A stretch of 64,000 nucleotides of DNA from PALSA-894 sp034669145 (GTDB lineage Bacteria > Pseudomonadota > Alphaproteobacteria > Rhizobiales > Xanthobacteraceae). The notes under the pieces are model-generated. The model was not told where the DNA came from. It made no database searches and worked only from the letters and a program-made list of their open reading frames with translations. How positions within the stretch are numbered: the stretch's first letter is position 1; each line of letters begins with the position of its first letter. Where the stretch lies: NCBI GenBank assembly GCA_034669145.1, contig JAXDNY010000268.1, positions 22,020 to 86,019 of the forward strand, given 5' to 3'. Of this stretch, positions 27,102 to 36,523 are shown one piece after another. Both the position numbers and the translations under genes were made by a program.

Positions 27102-28473
27102 TCCAATGATGACGGCGCACGATGCAACGTTCGTTCCGCACCGGACCGCGGCCACGAGCGCGCGCGGCAACGAACACCTTGCTCATCCAGACATCATCGG
27201 TGGGCTGTTTCTCGTCGTCGTCGTTCTGCTTTTTGCAGTGTCGTCCGGAATGCTGGGGGCGCTCGGCATCAATCACGGCGGTGTGACCGGCGCGATCGCC
27301 TCGAAGGTTCATCCGGCCACCTACCTCGCCTTCCTTACCCTCGTTCTGCTCATGGTCGCTCGCCGCAATCCGGCATCGTACGTCGCGACCGTCGTCACCC
27401 GTCAACCCGGAACGCTCGCGTTCCTGTTCGCGATCCTGATGCTCGCGGCCTACATTGTAATCGATGGCCGCAAGGGGATTGCCACCATCTTCGACACCTA
27501 TCTCCTCACGGTCGCGGTCGCGCTGATCGCCGCAGAACTCGACGCGCGCGATCTTGTCCGCGTGGAAAAACTGATCCACGTCTTGCTCGCCGCGAACGCA
27601 GCGCTCGCGCTGCTGGAATACGCGATCGGCTACCGTTTCTTTCCATTCCGGTTCGAAGGTGTCGAGCTTGAGTGGGATATGCGTTCAACCGGTCTGAGCG
27701 GTCATCCGCTGGAAAATGCGCAGTTAACGAGCATATACATTATGGCGCTGCTGGCGGGAGGCGGCACCAGCATGCCGGCCGCATTGCGTCCACCCGCCGT
27801 GCTGTTGCAACTCGCCGCCATAGTGCCGTTCGGCGGACGTACGGCGACGCTGCTCACACTGGCCATGATGGCACTTTGGCTCGTCCCCCGGTTCGTGCAC
27901 CTGTTGCGCGGTGGACGCATGTCGCTCGTCGCGTTCGCGTCTGTGGCGATCCTCGTGCCGGTAATGGCGCTCGCGCTCGGCGCAATCGCGGCCGGCGGCT
28001 TCTTCGACGTCTTGCTCGTCCGATTCGTCGACGATAGCGGGAGCGCGAAGACCCGCATTGAGATGTTCGAAATCTTCAGCCAGCTCTCTGCACACGACAT
28101 CGTGGTCGGCGCAAATCCCGAAATGATCGATTCGATACGACGCTCGCTTGGACTGGAACTCGGTATTGAGAATCCCGTTGTGCGGCTTCTGCTGTATCAA
28201 GGAGCGATCTTCACCGGATTCCTGATCGCGGGATTGACGGTGTTCATCATCGAGCTCGTGCACCGGCTGCGCCCCGGTTACGGCATGGCGCTCGTCTCCT
28301 TTCTGATTCTCGTCAATTCCTACGAGAGCATATCCAACAAGACCGTGGCGCTCGCGCAGTTCATCGTTCTGATGATCGCCATGTTTCATCAATCCGAACC
28401 TGTTCGTCGCGCCTTCGGGGGAGGCGGTCGGACGCCCATAAGGCCCGCACAAGCAAGCCAGAGGTTGTCATGA
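27088..28473 (+). CDS. Wzy/VpsF-like polysaccharide polymerase
   Basis: A 461-aa integral membrane protein with about ten hydrophobic segments, the first near residues 36-58 (DIIGGLFLVVVVLLFAVSSG). A large loop contains FEGVELEWDMRSTGLSGHPL and ENAQLTS, the pattern seen in VpsF/Wzy-type polymerases, where loop Arg and Asp residues act in glycan polymerisation. The start overlaps the Wzc-like gene by 14 bases (an ATG six codons later is possible), and its stop overlaps the next gene by four (ATGA). This tight coupling supports a chain-length/polymerase partnership. Confidence 0.8.
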   Translation: MTSHNPMMTAHDATFVPHRTAATSARGNEHLAHPDIIGGLFLVVVVLLFAVSSGMLGALGINHGGVTGAIASKVHPATYLAFLTLVLLMVARRNPASYVATVVTRQPGTLAFLFAILMLAAYIVIDGRKGIATIFDTYLLTVAVALIAAELDARDLVRVEKLIHVLLAANAALALLEYAIGYRFFPFRFEGVELEWDMRSTGLSGHPLENAQLTSIYIMALLAGGGTSMPAALRPPAVLLQLAAIVPFGGRTATLLTLAMMALWLVPRFVHLLRGGRMSLVAFASVAILVPVMALALGAIAAGGFFDVLLVRFVDDSGSAKTRIEMFEIFSQLSAHDIVVGANPEMIDSIRRSLGLELGIENPVVRLLLYQGAIFTGFLIAGLTVFIIELVHRLRPGYGMALVSFLILVNSYESISNKTVALAQFIVLMIAMFHQSEPVRRAFGGGGRTPIRPAQASQRLS

Positions 28474-29660
28474 GTCCCTCCACGAACGTCGCCATCATCG
28501 GAGCTGGTCCCTACGGACTCTCGATCGCCGCGCATCTGCGCGAACGCGGAATCGAATTCCGCATCTTCGGATCGCCGCTGCGCGCGTGGCGCTCGCAAAT
28601 GCCCAAGGACATGTTTCTGAAATCAGAAGGGTTTGCGTCGAATCTTTACGATCCGCGGGGCCAGTTCACGCTTGAGCGTTTTTGCGCCGACAACGATCTT
28701 CCCTACGCGCATCACGACAGCCCGGTGCCGCTCGATACGTTCACCGCATATGGCGTCGCGTTTCAGAAGCGTCTGGTAGCGGGGCTTGAGGAAAAGTTGG
28801 TTACGGCGCTGAAACGCGTCCCCGCGGGCTTCCATCTCACGCTGGACAATGGCGAGACTCTTGCTGCGCGCCGCGTCGTCGTCGCGGCGGGGCTGAGCGA
28901 CTTCCGGCAGATTCCCACCGAACTCGCGGCCCTGCCGCCGCAAGTCCTTTCTCATAGCGCGGAACATCACGATCTGAGCGGCTTCAAGGACCGCGACGTG
29001 AGCGTTATCGGTGGTGGGTCGTCCGCGCTCGATGTGGTGGCATCGCTGCGCGCATGCGGCGCGCACGCGCGCCTCGTCGCGCGGCGCCCGGCGCTCAAAT
29101 GGAATATGCCAATCAAGGAACACCCGTGGAGGCGGTGGTACCCGGCATCCGGACTGGGTGGCGGATGGCGCAACGCCTTCTTCGAACACGCGCCGATGGT
29201 CTTCCGCTTTCTGCCGCAAGAGACCCGCATGGATATCGTACGGCGCTGGCTCGGACCGGCGGGCGGATGGCCCGCACGCCGAGCCGTCGAGCAAGGACCG
29301 GTCCTGCTCGGTCAGACGCTGCGCGGTGCGGAATATCGCGACGGCCGTGTACAGTTGCGTCTTTCAGGTCGCGACGGCGTGGAAGCCGTCGTCGCGACCG
29401 ATCACGTCATTGCGGCGACTGGCTACAAGGTCGACCTGCGGCGCCTCGGCTTCCTTGACAAGGGGATGCAGACCGACCTGAGGATGGCCGAGCATACGCC
29501 GATCCTATCACCGAATTTCGAGTCGTCCGTGCCTGACCTTTATTTCGTCGGCCTGGCGGCGGCGAACACGTTTGGGCCCGTGATGCGCTTCCTGCTGGGC
29601 GCACGCTACACGGCGCGGCGGCTCACGCGGCAGTTCTCGCAACCGATCGCGGCGCAGTAG
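28470..29660 (+). CDS. FAD/NAD(P)-dependent oxidoreductase in the polysaccharide locus
   Basis: A 396-aa flavoprotein of the monooxygenase/thioredoxin-reductase-like fold. The FAD site is VAIIGAGPYGLSIAAHL at residues 7-23, a second Rossmann site is VSVIGGGSSALDVVASL near 171-187, and ATGYKVDL near 310 is the conserved family tail motif. The substrate is not evident. It is coupled to the polymerase gene by an ATGA overlap and followed 22 bases later by an ATP-grasp gene, so the two may together modify the sugar or a substituent. A redox flavoenzyme is unusual in such an operon. Confidence 0.8.
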   Translation: MSPSTNVAIIGAGPYGLSIAAHLRERGIEFRIFGSPLRAWRSQMPKDMFLKSEGFASNLYDPRGQFTLERFCADNDLPYAHHDSPVPLDTFTAYGVAFQKRLVAGLEEKLVTALKRVPAGFHLTLDNGETLAARRVVVAAGLSDFRQIPTELAALPPQVLSHSAEHHDLSGFKDRDVSVIGGGSSALDVVASLRACGAHARLVARRPALKWNMPIKEHPWRRWYPASGLGGGWRNAFFEHAPMVFRFLPQETRMDIVRRWLGPAGGWPARRAVEQGPVLLGQTLRGAEYRDGRVQLRLSGRDGVEAVVATDHVIAATGYKVDLRRLGFLDKGMQTDLRMAEHTPILSPNFESSVPDLYFVGLAAANTFGPVMRFLLGARYTARRLTRQFSQPIAAQ

Positions 29661-29682
29661 GCCGGGGCGCCGAAACCGTACC

Positions 29683-30903
29683 ATGCTGGCCACGGCGCCG
29701 AGCGACCAAATCCCCGCCGTCGTTGTCGGTGGCACCGACAATTGCGGCGGGCTCGGCGTTGTCCGGAGCCTCGGACAGGCCGGCGTTCCGGTCATCGTCG
29801 TCGACAGCGAGGCCACCGCGCCGGCGCTGCATTCGCGCTACGCCCGCAAGGTGTTGATGCCGGAGCTGAGCGGATATTCGTTCGTACAGAATCTCCTGAA
29901 GCTGCAAGCCGGCCTCAACTCGCGACCGGTTCTGTTCCTGACCAGCGATGAGGCTGCGCTCACAGTTTCGGAATATCGCACTGATCTACAGCGCGGCTAC
30001 CAACTCCGCCTGCCCGAGCATGATCGCCTGGCGTCATTGATGAAGAAGAACGACTTCCAGCGACTGGCGATCGAGCACGGCTTTCCGATCCCTCGCTCGG
30101 TGCGGATCAGGAGCTCCAACGACCTCGGCGGCTTGGGCGGGCTGAACTTTCCCGCTGTCGTGAAGCCTTCCATCAAAACCGAGAACTATGTGACGCACGA
30201 GTTCGAGCGCGGGTATCCGGTGGCGTCGCTCGAACAGGCAGAGTCCGTCATCCGCCGCATCCTGCCTGTGCTGCCGGATCTGATCGTGCAGGAATGGATC
30301 GAGGGCCCGGACAGCGCGATCTACTTCTGCCTCATGTACCGCGGCAGCGGTGGACCCGTATCCTCCTTTACCGGACGCAAGCTCAGCATCTGGCCGCCTG
30401 GCGTTGGCACGACGGCGAGCTGCACGTCGGCCCCCGAAGCGCACGAGGAACTGCACCGGCTGACCGAGGCATTTTTTGCGGCTGTGTCATTCGTCGGAAT
30501 GGGCAGCATGGAATACAAGCGCGATGCTCGCACCGGCCGGTTGTTCATGATCGAACCGACGGTCGGCCGCGTGGATTGGCAGGAAGAGGTTGCGACCTTG
30601 AACGGCGTGAACATTCCACTTGCGGCCTACCTCCACGAAATCGGCACGGACGTGCCAGCGGCGGTGCCGAACCCCCCGGTGATCTGGTGTGATGGCGCAC
30701 GGCACTGGAAGGCGAGACGCATCAACCCTGCCGCCGGAATCAGATTCCCCGAGGCCGACGTGCGCGATGCCTATTGGCGGCTCACTGATCCGCTGCCGGC
30801 CCTGTTCCACGCCTTCACGATGTTCATCCGGACATTGCGGCGCGCGCTGAGGCGGCGCGAGACACGCCGCTCTGGCAAGGGGTTCAGCGCCGTGATCCGC
30901 TGA
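29683..30903 (+). CDS. ATP-grasp ligase of the polysaccharide locus
   Basis: A 406-aa ATP-grasp protein. The N-terminal lobe starts PAVVVGGTDNCGGLGVVRSL (Rossmann-like). The nucleotide-binding lobe has LMKKNDFQRLAIEHGFPIPR, FPAVVKPSIKTENY and VQEWIEGPDSAIYF, and the metal site is around FVGMGSMEYKRDARTGRLFM, then IEPTVGRVDWQ. Members form amide or peptide-like bonds through acyl phosphates. Possible roles are adding an amino acid to an uronic acid or to a carrier. The final 20 bases overlap, tail to tail, the GH5 gene on the other strand. Confidence 0.82.
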   Translation: MLATAPSDQIPAVVVGGTDNCGGLGVVRSLGQAGVPVIVVDSEATAPALHSRYARKVLMPELSGYSFVQNLLKLQAGLNSRPVLFLTSDEAALTVSEYRTDLQRGYQLRLPEHDRLASLMKKNDFQRLAIEHGFPIPRSVRIRSSNDLGGLGGLNFPAVVKPSIKTENYVTHEFERGYPVASLEQAESVIRRILPVLPDLIVQEWIEGPDSAIYFCLMYRGSGGPVSSFTGRKLSIWPPGVGTTASCTSAPEAHEELHRLTEAFFAAVSFVGMGSMEYKRDARTGRLFMIEPTVGRVDWQEEVATLNGVNIPLAAYLHEIGTDVPAAVPNPPVIWCDGARHWKARRINPAAGIRFPEADVRDAYWRLTDPLPALFHAFTMFIRTLRRALRRRETRRSGKGFSAVIR

Positions 30904-32179
30904 GGCGCGCGCCGGGATCTCGCAAGCCGAGCGCCGCCGTGATGGCCGGATCGAATTCGCGCGTGGCATCGTCGGTCGTCAGTCCCATGCCGTTGAAGAA
31001 ATTCCAGAATGCCCACGGCATGCCCGCGGCCTCGCAGGCCTCACGCACGTCCGCGATATAGCGCGCGCGATCCGGCGCGGACGCAGCGACATAGCGCTCG
31101 TCTGTGCGCAGCGCGCCGAATTCGCCGAGCAAAACGCGGTTGCGATCAATACGATGATGGTCGGCCCATGCGGTCACGCGGGCGAAGTCGCGTTCGATGA
31201 AGCGCCGATCCGGCCGTGCAGCGAAATATTCGTTCAGCAAGCGTTCGATGGTCGCGGCGATCGCGCGCTTCTCGGCCACGGGCGTGGCGCGGTCAGCCGC
31301 GAGGCGTGCGGCGACCGCAGCGCGGGTCTGCTCCCGCGATCCGGCCGACGAGGGCCAAGGGACCGCAGTAAGATAGCGATACATCGGTTCGGAGGTCATC
31401 CATGGCGCGCCCTGATGGCTGAACAGATAGGGCTCGTAGAAATGGAATGCGTAAAGTGTGTTGGAATCGCCAAGCGATGACGGGTTGAGGGGCTCGAGCC
31501 CCGCGATCATGCTGCCGCATGCGCCGGTCACAACCAGCGTGAGAGACGGCGCTGCGCGCCGCGCGGCGCGCGAGAGTTCGCCCTGCATGATCGTCCAGTC
31601 GGCCGCGCCGCAGCGCTGCGGAGGCTCGTTGAACGGCTCGAATGCAACGCGCGCCGGGTCGAAGCGCGCAAGTTGCGCGGCCATGTCGTCAACGAGCCTC
31701 AGATAGCGCGTGAACAGCGGCGCACTCACGTCTCCGACTAGCCGCGCGGGATTCCAGTAATGTGTCGCGCTGTTCGGATGCAGATTTACGACGATGGAGA
31801 GATCGTGCATCAGCACCAGCTCAATGGCGGCGATGACATCGGCCAACAATCGGCGGCGGCGGTCACCGGCAAACGCCAGCAGCGGACCGGGATCGACGGG
31901 CAGCCGCACGAAGTCGATTCCCGCGCGGCGCAAGGCGGACAGGTCGTCGCGCGTCGGGATGGGGCGATCCGGCTGATAGGACGGCCAGTCGTATTCGGTG
32001 CTCGGCGCTGGGAACTCGCGCGTGAGCGAAAACCATGGCCACAGGTTCATCCCGCGGCGCAGCCGGATGACGGGCGCATCCGTGGACGCGGCGCGGCGGA
32101 TCGCCGGCAGGCTGAGCGCGGCGCAGGCCACCAGCGCGCCGACAATATGGCGTCGCGTGGCGGGCCGAGCGGGCTTCAC
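30884..32179 (-). CDS. Secreted glycoside hydrolase family 5 (cellulase-like)
   Basis: A 431-aa TIM-barrel hydrolase. The acid/base Glu lies in VAFEPFNEPPQRCG and the nucleophile Glu in RVLLGEFGAL; MNLWPWFS and LSIVVNLHPN are also typical. The N terminus (PATRRHIVGALVACAALSLP) is a signal peptide with a twin Arg. I start it at the GTG at 32179, which overlaps the upstream glycosyltransferase stop as GTGA; the longer frame to 32383 is shadow. It probably trims or releases the locus polymer in the periplasm, as BcsZ-type enzymes do. Confidence 0.87.
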   Translation of the reverse strand: MKPARPATRRHIVGALVACAALSLPAIRRAASTDAPVIRLRRGMNLWPWFSLTREFPAPSTEYDWPSYQPDRPIPTRDDLSALRRAGIDFVRLPVDPGPLLAFAGDRRRRLLADVIAAIELVLMHDLSIVVNLHPNSATHYWNPARLVGDVSAPLFTRYLRLVDDMAAQLARFDPARVAFEPFNEPPQRCGAADWTIMQGELSRAARRAAPSLTLVVTGACGSMIAGLEPLNPSSLGDSNTLYAFHFYEPYLFSHQGAPWMTSEPMYRYLTAVPWPSSAGSREQTRAAVAARLAADRATPVAEKRAIAATIERLLNEYFAARPDRRFIERDFARVTAWADHHRIDRNRVLLGEFGALRTDERYVAASAPDRARYIADVREACEAAGMPWAFWNFFNGMGLTTDDATREFDPAITAALGLRDPGARLSGSRR

Positions 32180-33354
32180 TGTAATCGCGCCTGTCGCGCC
32201 TGTTCCGGCGGCACCTGGGTCTGCGGCGCGAGCGCGTATCCACCCAGCGCCGCAAGCTCGCACTCGTACTGGAGCAAAGTATCGGCCCAGTTGAAATCCG
32301 CAGCCGCCCGCAGCCGCGCCGCCATACGGGCGCGCGCGACCGCGATATCGTCTGTCAGAATGCGCTCGATCATGCGCTCGCATTCATCCGTGTCGGAGAA
32401 GAAGAACTGTTCGACTCCGGCGGTCCACACGTTGAACCGGTTGCGGTGTGCCAGCACGGCGTTGCCGCACCACAGCGCTTCGACCAGTGAGGGATTGGTC
32501 CCGCCGACCATGTGGCCATGGCAGTACGCGCGCGCATGAAAGCGCAGCGCCTGCACGGCCGATTTGTCGTAGATTGCGCCGGGAAAGATCACGTCGCCGC
32601 TTGCTGCGGCCGTCACGGCCGCATGATAGGAATTGCCCGCATCGATACGGCCGAGCACGACTAGCTTCGCGCCGCGCGCGCGGCGTGAGAACGCCTGCAC
32701 CAGCGACAGGGTGTTGTTGTCCGGTTCAAGCCGCGCGATGCAAATCAGATAGTTTCCCGGCATGAGGCCAAGGCCGATGACCGGCGCAACGGGCGCCGCC
32801 GTCACCTCGTCGCCCCCATACGGGATCACCGCGATGGCGCCGCGCGGCCTGCGCCTCGCCAGATGATTCGCGATCGCCGGATGGTCCGCCACCAGGCGTT
32901 GGCCGAGCCACGCGCCGAGCCATTCGTTGAGATAGAACCACAGACGTACCAGCCGGCTCCATTTCGGCCGCTGCCATTCGATACCGTCCATGTTGATGAG
33001 TATCTTTCGGCCCTGCGCGCGCAGCAGCGCAAGCAGCGCCGCGGTGTTATAGCCGAGCACCAGGCACACGCCATCCTGCGTGGTGGCATGGCGGATCGAA
33101 TGCCAGTCGAACGAAATCGTGCCGAGCGCGCCCGCCTGATCGACTTGGACATTAATCCGTTCAACGCCGCGCCACGTGTCGGTGGAAAATCGCTGCGTCA
33201 CTGCCGCGACATCGTGCTGGCAGTACACCGTGGCGCGCCAGCCGCGCTCGACCAGGAACAACGAAAGCTTCTCTGCGAAGCTCTCGAAGCCCCCATGCGC
33301 AGCCGGAACGCCGCGCGTTCCGAGGATGAGTACACGAGGTTGGGCATCCGTCAT
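32176..33354 (-). CDS. Glycosyltransferase, GT4 with DUF1972-type N terminus
   Basis: A 392-aa GT-B glycosyltransferase. The N terminus VLILGTRGVPAAHGGFESFA is the DUF1972/rhamnosyltransferase-type acceptor domain (G-G-F-E motif). The donor half has LICIARLEPDNNTLSLVQAF and the nucleotide-sugar motif GGTNPSLVEALWCGNAVLAH. It would add a sugar to the lipid-linked repeat unit on the cytosolic side. It shares a two-gene minus unit with the GH5 gene (GTGA overlap) and diverges from the next glycosyltransferase. Confidence 0.88.
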   Translation of the reverse strand: MTDAQPRVLILGTRGVPAAHGGFESFAEKLSLFLVERGWRATVYCQHDVAAVTQRFSTDTWRGVERINVQVDQAGALGTISFDWHSIRHATTQDGVCLVLGYNTAALLALLRAQGRKILINMDGIEWQRPKWSRLVRLWFYLNEWLGAWLGQRLVADHPAIANHLARRRPRGAIAVIPYGGDEVTAAPVAPVIGLGLMPGNYLICIARLEPDNNTLSLVQAFSRRARGAKLVVLGRIDAGNSYHAAVTAAASGDVIFPGAIYDKSAVQALRFHARAYCHGHMVGGTNPSLVEALWCGNAVLAHRNRFNVWTAGVEQFFFSDTDECERMIERILTDDIAVARARMAARLRAAADFNWADTLLQYECELAALGGYALAPQTQVPPEQARQARLQ

Positions 33355-33590
33355 GCGGCGACCTGAATCGGGACAATGTCCGTCCCGTTGAGGGATGGAA
33401 CCATGGTCTCTCGCCCTTCCGCCGCAAGCGGCGTGCCAGCGTACCGGACGCCGCCGTCATGGAATCCGGCGCCGCTTTCGTTAACGACATCGGCACAATT
33501 GCATTGATTGCATCGGCCAGACGTGGACCTTTGGTGGCGGGGAGGGGCAAACATCGCGCGTTGAGTTTCTTCGTCTTTTGAGCGGCGGCC
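33355..33590. promoter_or_regulatory. Divergent promoter region between two glycosyltransferase genes
   Basis: 236 bases without a supported gene, located between divergent starts at 33354 and 33591. It should hold promoters for both directions. I see no clear operator repeat. Confidence 0.4.
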
Positions 33591-34748
33591 ATGCGTATCG
33601 TTTGCATACATCAAGGCTACGAGCTCTACGGCTCGGACCGGTCGTTCATCGATTCGGTCGCCGCGCTACGCGAGGCCTGGCCGCACGCCGAGATCGAGGT
33701 CGTGCTGCCGCATGACGGCCCGATCCGCCGCCCGCTGCAGGCCTACCCAACACGGATCGTCATCGAGCCCCTCTTCATCCTCCGCCGCCGTGGACTTGCA
33801 AAGCTGATCGTCACGGCACCGTTCTGGATCGTACCGGCACTCTGGCGCGCCGCGCGCCGCATGCGCTCCGCCGATCTCGTCTATGTGAATACCGTGGTGG
33901 TGCTGGATTATCTGCTCGCGGCGCGTCTGTTCAGCAAAAAAACCCTGGTGCATGTCCACGAGATTCCGGATGGTCTGAAACTTCGGGTGTTCCGCCGGCT
34001 GCTCCGATGGACGCGCGCCGATGTGATCTTCAATTCGAAGGCCACGCGGGCCGCATTTCGGCTGCCGGCCAGCCACACTCAGCACGTCGTCTACAACGGC
34101 ATCGCGACGCCGTCGGTCGCGCAGGCTTCCGACTACGACGGCAGGCGTCCTCTCCGGCTCCTGATGCTTGGCCGTATCGGCCGTATCAAGGGGCAGGACC
34201 TCCTGATCGAGGCGCTGGCTCTGCTGCCGAAGACGATTGCGCAGCGGCTGGAGGTCCGGATCGTCGGGGAGTCCTTTCAGAACGACGCGTTGCGCGAATC
34301 TGCACTGCACGAGACAGTCGCCGCCGCCGGACTTGGCTCGATCGTGCGCTTCGAACCATTCCAAGAGGATACCGCGCCGCTCTACCGCTGGGCCGATGTC
34401 GTGACGGTGCCGTCGCGGTTGCCGGAGTCGCTCGGCCGCGTTGCGATCGAAGCAATGGCGCATTGCCGGCCGCCTCTGGTGGCGCGCATTGGTGGCCTCA
34501 CTGAAATCGTGGAGGACGGCCTCACCGGCTGGATCGTGCCACCGAACGATGCGAGCGTGCTGGCGCGCACCATCGGCACCATTGTGGCTGAGCCCGATTT
34601 ATGGCGCGGATACGGACCGGCCGCCCGCTCGCGTTTCGAGTCGACATTCGCGGCGCGCGGCATCATCCGGCAGTTTCAGGCGATCGTGGGCGCCCGTTTC
34701 GGCGCGGACAGCGAGCGTCGCGCAACCGCCGGCCTCGCTCGTGTGTGA
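33591..34748 (+). CDS. Glycosyltransferase family 4
   Basis: A 385-aa GT-B enzyme. It begins MRIVCIHQGYELYGSDRSFI (acceptor-side loop), has LRLLMLGRIGRIKGQDLLIE at the linker into the donor domain, and the retaining EX7E motif in RLPESLGRVAIEAMAHCRPP, followed by GGLTEIVEDGLTGWIVPPND. It lies eight bases before the flippase gene, so both are likely translated together as part of repeat-unit assembly and export. Confidence 0.9.
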   Translation: MRIVCIHQGYELYGSDRSFIDSVAALREAWPHAEIEVVLPHDGPIRRPLQAYPTRIVIEPLFILRRRGLAKLIVTAPFWIVPALWRAARRMRSADLVYVNTVVVLDYLLAARLFSKKTLVHVHEIPDGLKLRVFRRLLRWTRADVIFNSKATRAAFRLPASHTQHVVYNGIATPSVAQASDYDGRRPLRLLMLGRIGRIKGQDLLIEALALLPKTIAQRLEVRIVGESFQNDALRESALHETVAAAGLGSIVRFEPFQEDTAPLYRWADVVTVPSRLPESLGRVAIEAMAHCRPPLVARIGGLTEIVEDGLTGWIVPPNDASVLARTIGTIVAEPDLWRGYGPAARSRFESTFAARGIIRQFQAIVGARFGADSERRATAGLARV

Positions 34749-34755
34749 TGGAACC

Positions 34756-36054
34756 ATGCCGCGCGATACTATCCAGCTCGGACGCAACTTTCTGCTCTCG
34801 CTCGGCGGCGAAGGACTACAGAGCGGCTTCCATTTCGTCCTCAACCTGGTCCTGATCCGGCTCTTGTCGCCCCACGACTTCGGCGTCTTCGCGATTGCGT
34901 TCGTTCTGGGCGGAATTTCGCTGACCTACGGCAATGCGCTGGTCTCCACTCCGGCCGCCGTGATGATGCCGCGGCTGAAAAGTCGTGGTGCGGTCGATTT
35001 CCAGGATGTGATGTTCGGCTCGATCGCGCTCATGATCTCGGCCGGTATTGCAATCATTGTCGCAGCGGGCCTGTGGTTCGCGACCGGCCAGATGGCGGAA
35101 GCGATCGCCGGCGGCGCGTTCAGTGGTCTGTGGACGCTGCGCAATCATGTGCGCAACGTGATGTTCGCACGCCATGCGATGATTGCCGCCACCCTGTCGG
35201 ACTTCAGCTACACGTCGAGCGGCGTCCTCCTTGTCAGCGGCGTGCTCTTCCTGCTGCCGGCCTTTCCGCAGCTCACCGGCGTACTGCTGGCGCTGTCTGC
35301 GGCAAATATCGTGGCGGTCCTCGTCGGGTTGGGTGCGCTCGGCCGTGGCGCGCGCATCAGCTTACGGAGCAGCGTCTGGCGCCGCTACCGGGCGATCTGG
35401 TCGGACGTCGCATGGTCCCTGATCGGGACCACCACGTGGGCCGTGCAAGGCCAGGCGCTGATGTTTCTGGTCGCCGGAATCGTCGGTCCCGCAGCCTACG
35501 CGCCGCTGGCTGTCGGCGTGGTGCTGTTCACGCCGTTGCGTCCGGCCGTTTCGGCTTTCATCAATGTGTTCCGCCCGGATTTTGGCGCCCTTCTTGCGCA
35601 CGGGCAGCTTGAACGCCTGCGAGTGACGATGTACATCATCGTCGCCCTGATCATTCTCTCCTGCATTGCTGTTGGCGGCGCCCTCTGGCTCGGCTGGCCG
35701 CTTCTCGACACGTACCTTTTTGCCGGCAAGTTCGACGACGCACCAATGCCGCTGATCGTCGCCCTTTCGGGAATCGCGGCCGCAACCTATTTCACCTACA
35801 ACGTTCCGCTTGCACTCGTTCAAGGCGCTCGCGAGTTCAGACCGGTCGCGCTCGCGACCACGTTCGGCGCCATCGTCGGACTTACGTCCGTTTCGATCCT
35901 GCTTGCCGTCACTTCGGTCGCTTGGTCGCTGGCAGGCTTCACTGCGGGCGAAGCGGTTTGCGGGGTCTATCTCTGGATCGCTGCGGTACGCATTCTACGT
36001 GAGCACGCAGCGCCGATACGAACGCAACCGGCCGCGTCGGTCGGCGCGGCGTAA
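34756..36054 (+). CDS. Wzx-like polysaccharide flippase (MOP superfamily)
   Basis: A 432-aa membrane protein with about 12 hydrophobic segments, starting LGRNFLLSLGGEGLQSGFHF, then VLNLVLIRLLSPHDFGVFAI, the standard start of MOP/PST-family flippases. It would move the lipid-linked repeat unit to the periplasm. The ATG at 34756 follows the glycosyltransferase stop by seven bases; GTG at 34741 is an alternative overlapping start. Upstream sequence in this frame is shadow of the glycosyltransferase. Confidence 0.87.
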   Translation: MPRDTIQLGRNFLLSLGGEGLQSGFHFVLNLVLIRLLSPHDFGVFAIAFVLGGISLTYGNALVSTPAAVMMPRLKSRGAVDFQDVMFGSIALMISAGIAIIVAAGLWFATGQMAEAIAGGAFSGLWTLRNHVRNVMFARHAMIAATLSDFSYTSSGVLLVSGVLFLLPAFPQLTGVLLALSAANIVAVLVGLGALGRGARISLRSSVWRRYRAIWSDVAWSLIGTTTWAVQGQALMFLVAGIVGPAAYAPLAVGVVLFTPLRPAVSAFINVFRPDFGALLAHGQLERLRVTMYIIVALIILSCIAVGGALWLGWPLLDTYLFAGKFDDAPMPLIVALSGIAAATYFTYNVPLALVQGAREFRPVALATTFGAIVGLTSVSILLAVTSVAWSLAGFTAGEAVCGVYLWIAAVRILREHAAPIRTQPAASVGAA

Positions 36055-36175
36055 CTACAGATATGACCAGTACATCTCGTCAACGACTCCGGGACCTCAA
36101 GCAATGGACGCGTCGTGCGCGCTACGACCGATCACGCGGCCGGCTCGCGAGTGACTGCAGAGAGAATTACCGCAG

Positions 36176-36304
36176 TTAAATAGGGGCAGGTGCGCATTCC
36201 TTCGCGATGCGTAGCTTCGACAAGTTGCTGCCGATCGTCGTGAACACCGTCCCGAGCTGCGAGTACGAGGTGCCGTGAAGAACTTGTTTGTGTCAATGGC
36301 CCAA
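36176..36304 (-). pseudogene. Decayed partial duplicate of the TadG-like gene 3' end
   Basis: The minus strand here resembles the last 35-40 codons of the intact gene at 36524. One frame gives AIDTNKFF (intact: CATDTSKFW) and, after a frameshift, another gives QLGTVFTTIGSNLSKLRIAK (intact: QINAIFAQIGTNLSKLRIAK), then ends at a stop after eight extra residues. Nothing of the rest of the gene is seen upstream of about 36304. It is therefore a frameshifted remnant of a tandem copy. Confidence 0.75.
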
Positions 36305-36418
36305 TCGCGAGGTGTATTTCGGCTCGAACTGCCGCACCGTGACAATCCAGCGGGATGACGGCAGCATGAAGCGCCATCCGGCGCCGCGACTAACGCATCT
36401 TCAAGTCTCGAACCGAAA

Positions 36419-36445
36419 GGGCAGCGGCGCGGCGCTGCCCTTTTT
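36419..36445 (+). terminator. Rho-independent terminator after the flippase gene
   Basis: An 8-bp stem (GGGCAGCG / CGCTGCCC) with a 6-base loop is followed by five T residues at 36441-36445. It is placed to end plus-strand transcription from the glycosyltransferase-flippase unit, after the TadG remnant. Confidence 0.7.
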
Positions 36446-36470
36446 GCCGCGTGCAGCGGTCTCACGCGAA

Positions 36471-36498
36471 AAAAGCCCGGCCAACCGGCCGGGCTTTT
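36471..36498 (-). terminator. Bidirectional terminator after the TadG-like gene
   Basis: A perfect 12-bp stem, AAAAGCCCGGCC at 36471-36482 and its complement at 36487-36498, with a four-base loop. The A-run and T-run at the ends make it a terminator in both directions. It lies 26 bases beyond the stop of the minus-strand VWA gene. Confidence 0.85.
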
Positions 36499-36523
36499 GA
36501 TGTTCGCGGTGGAGCGCGCGATG

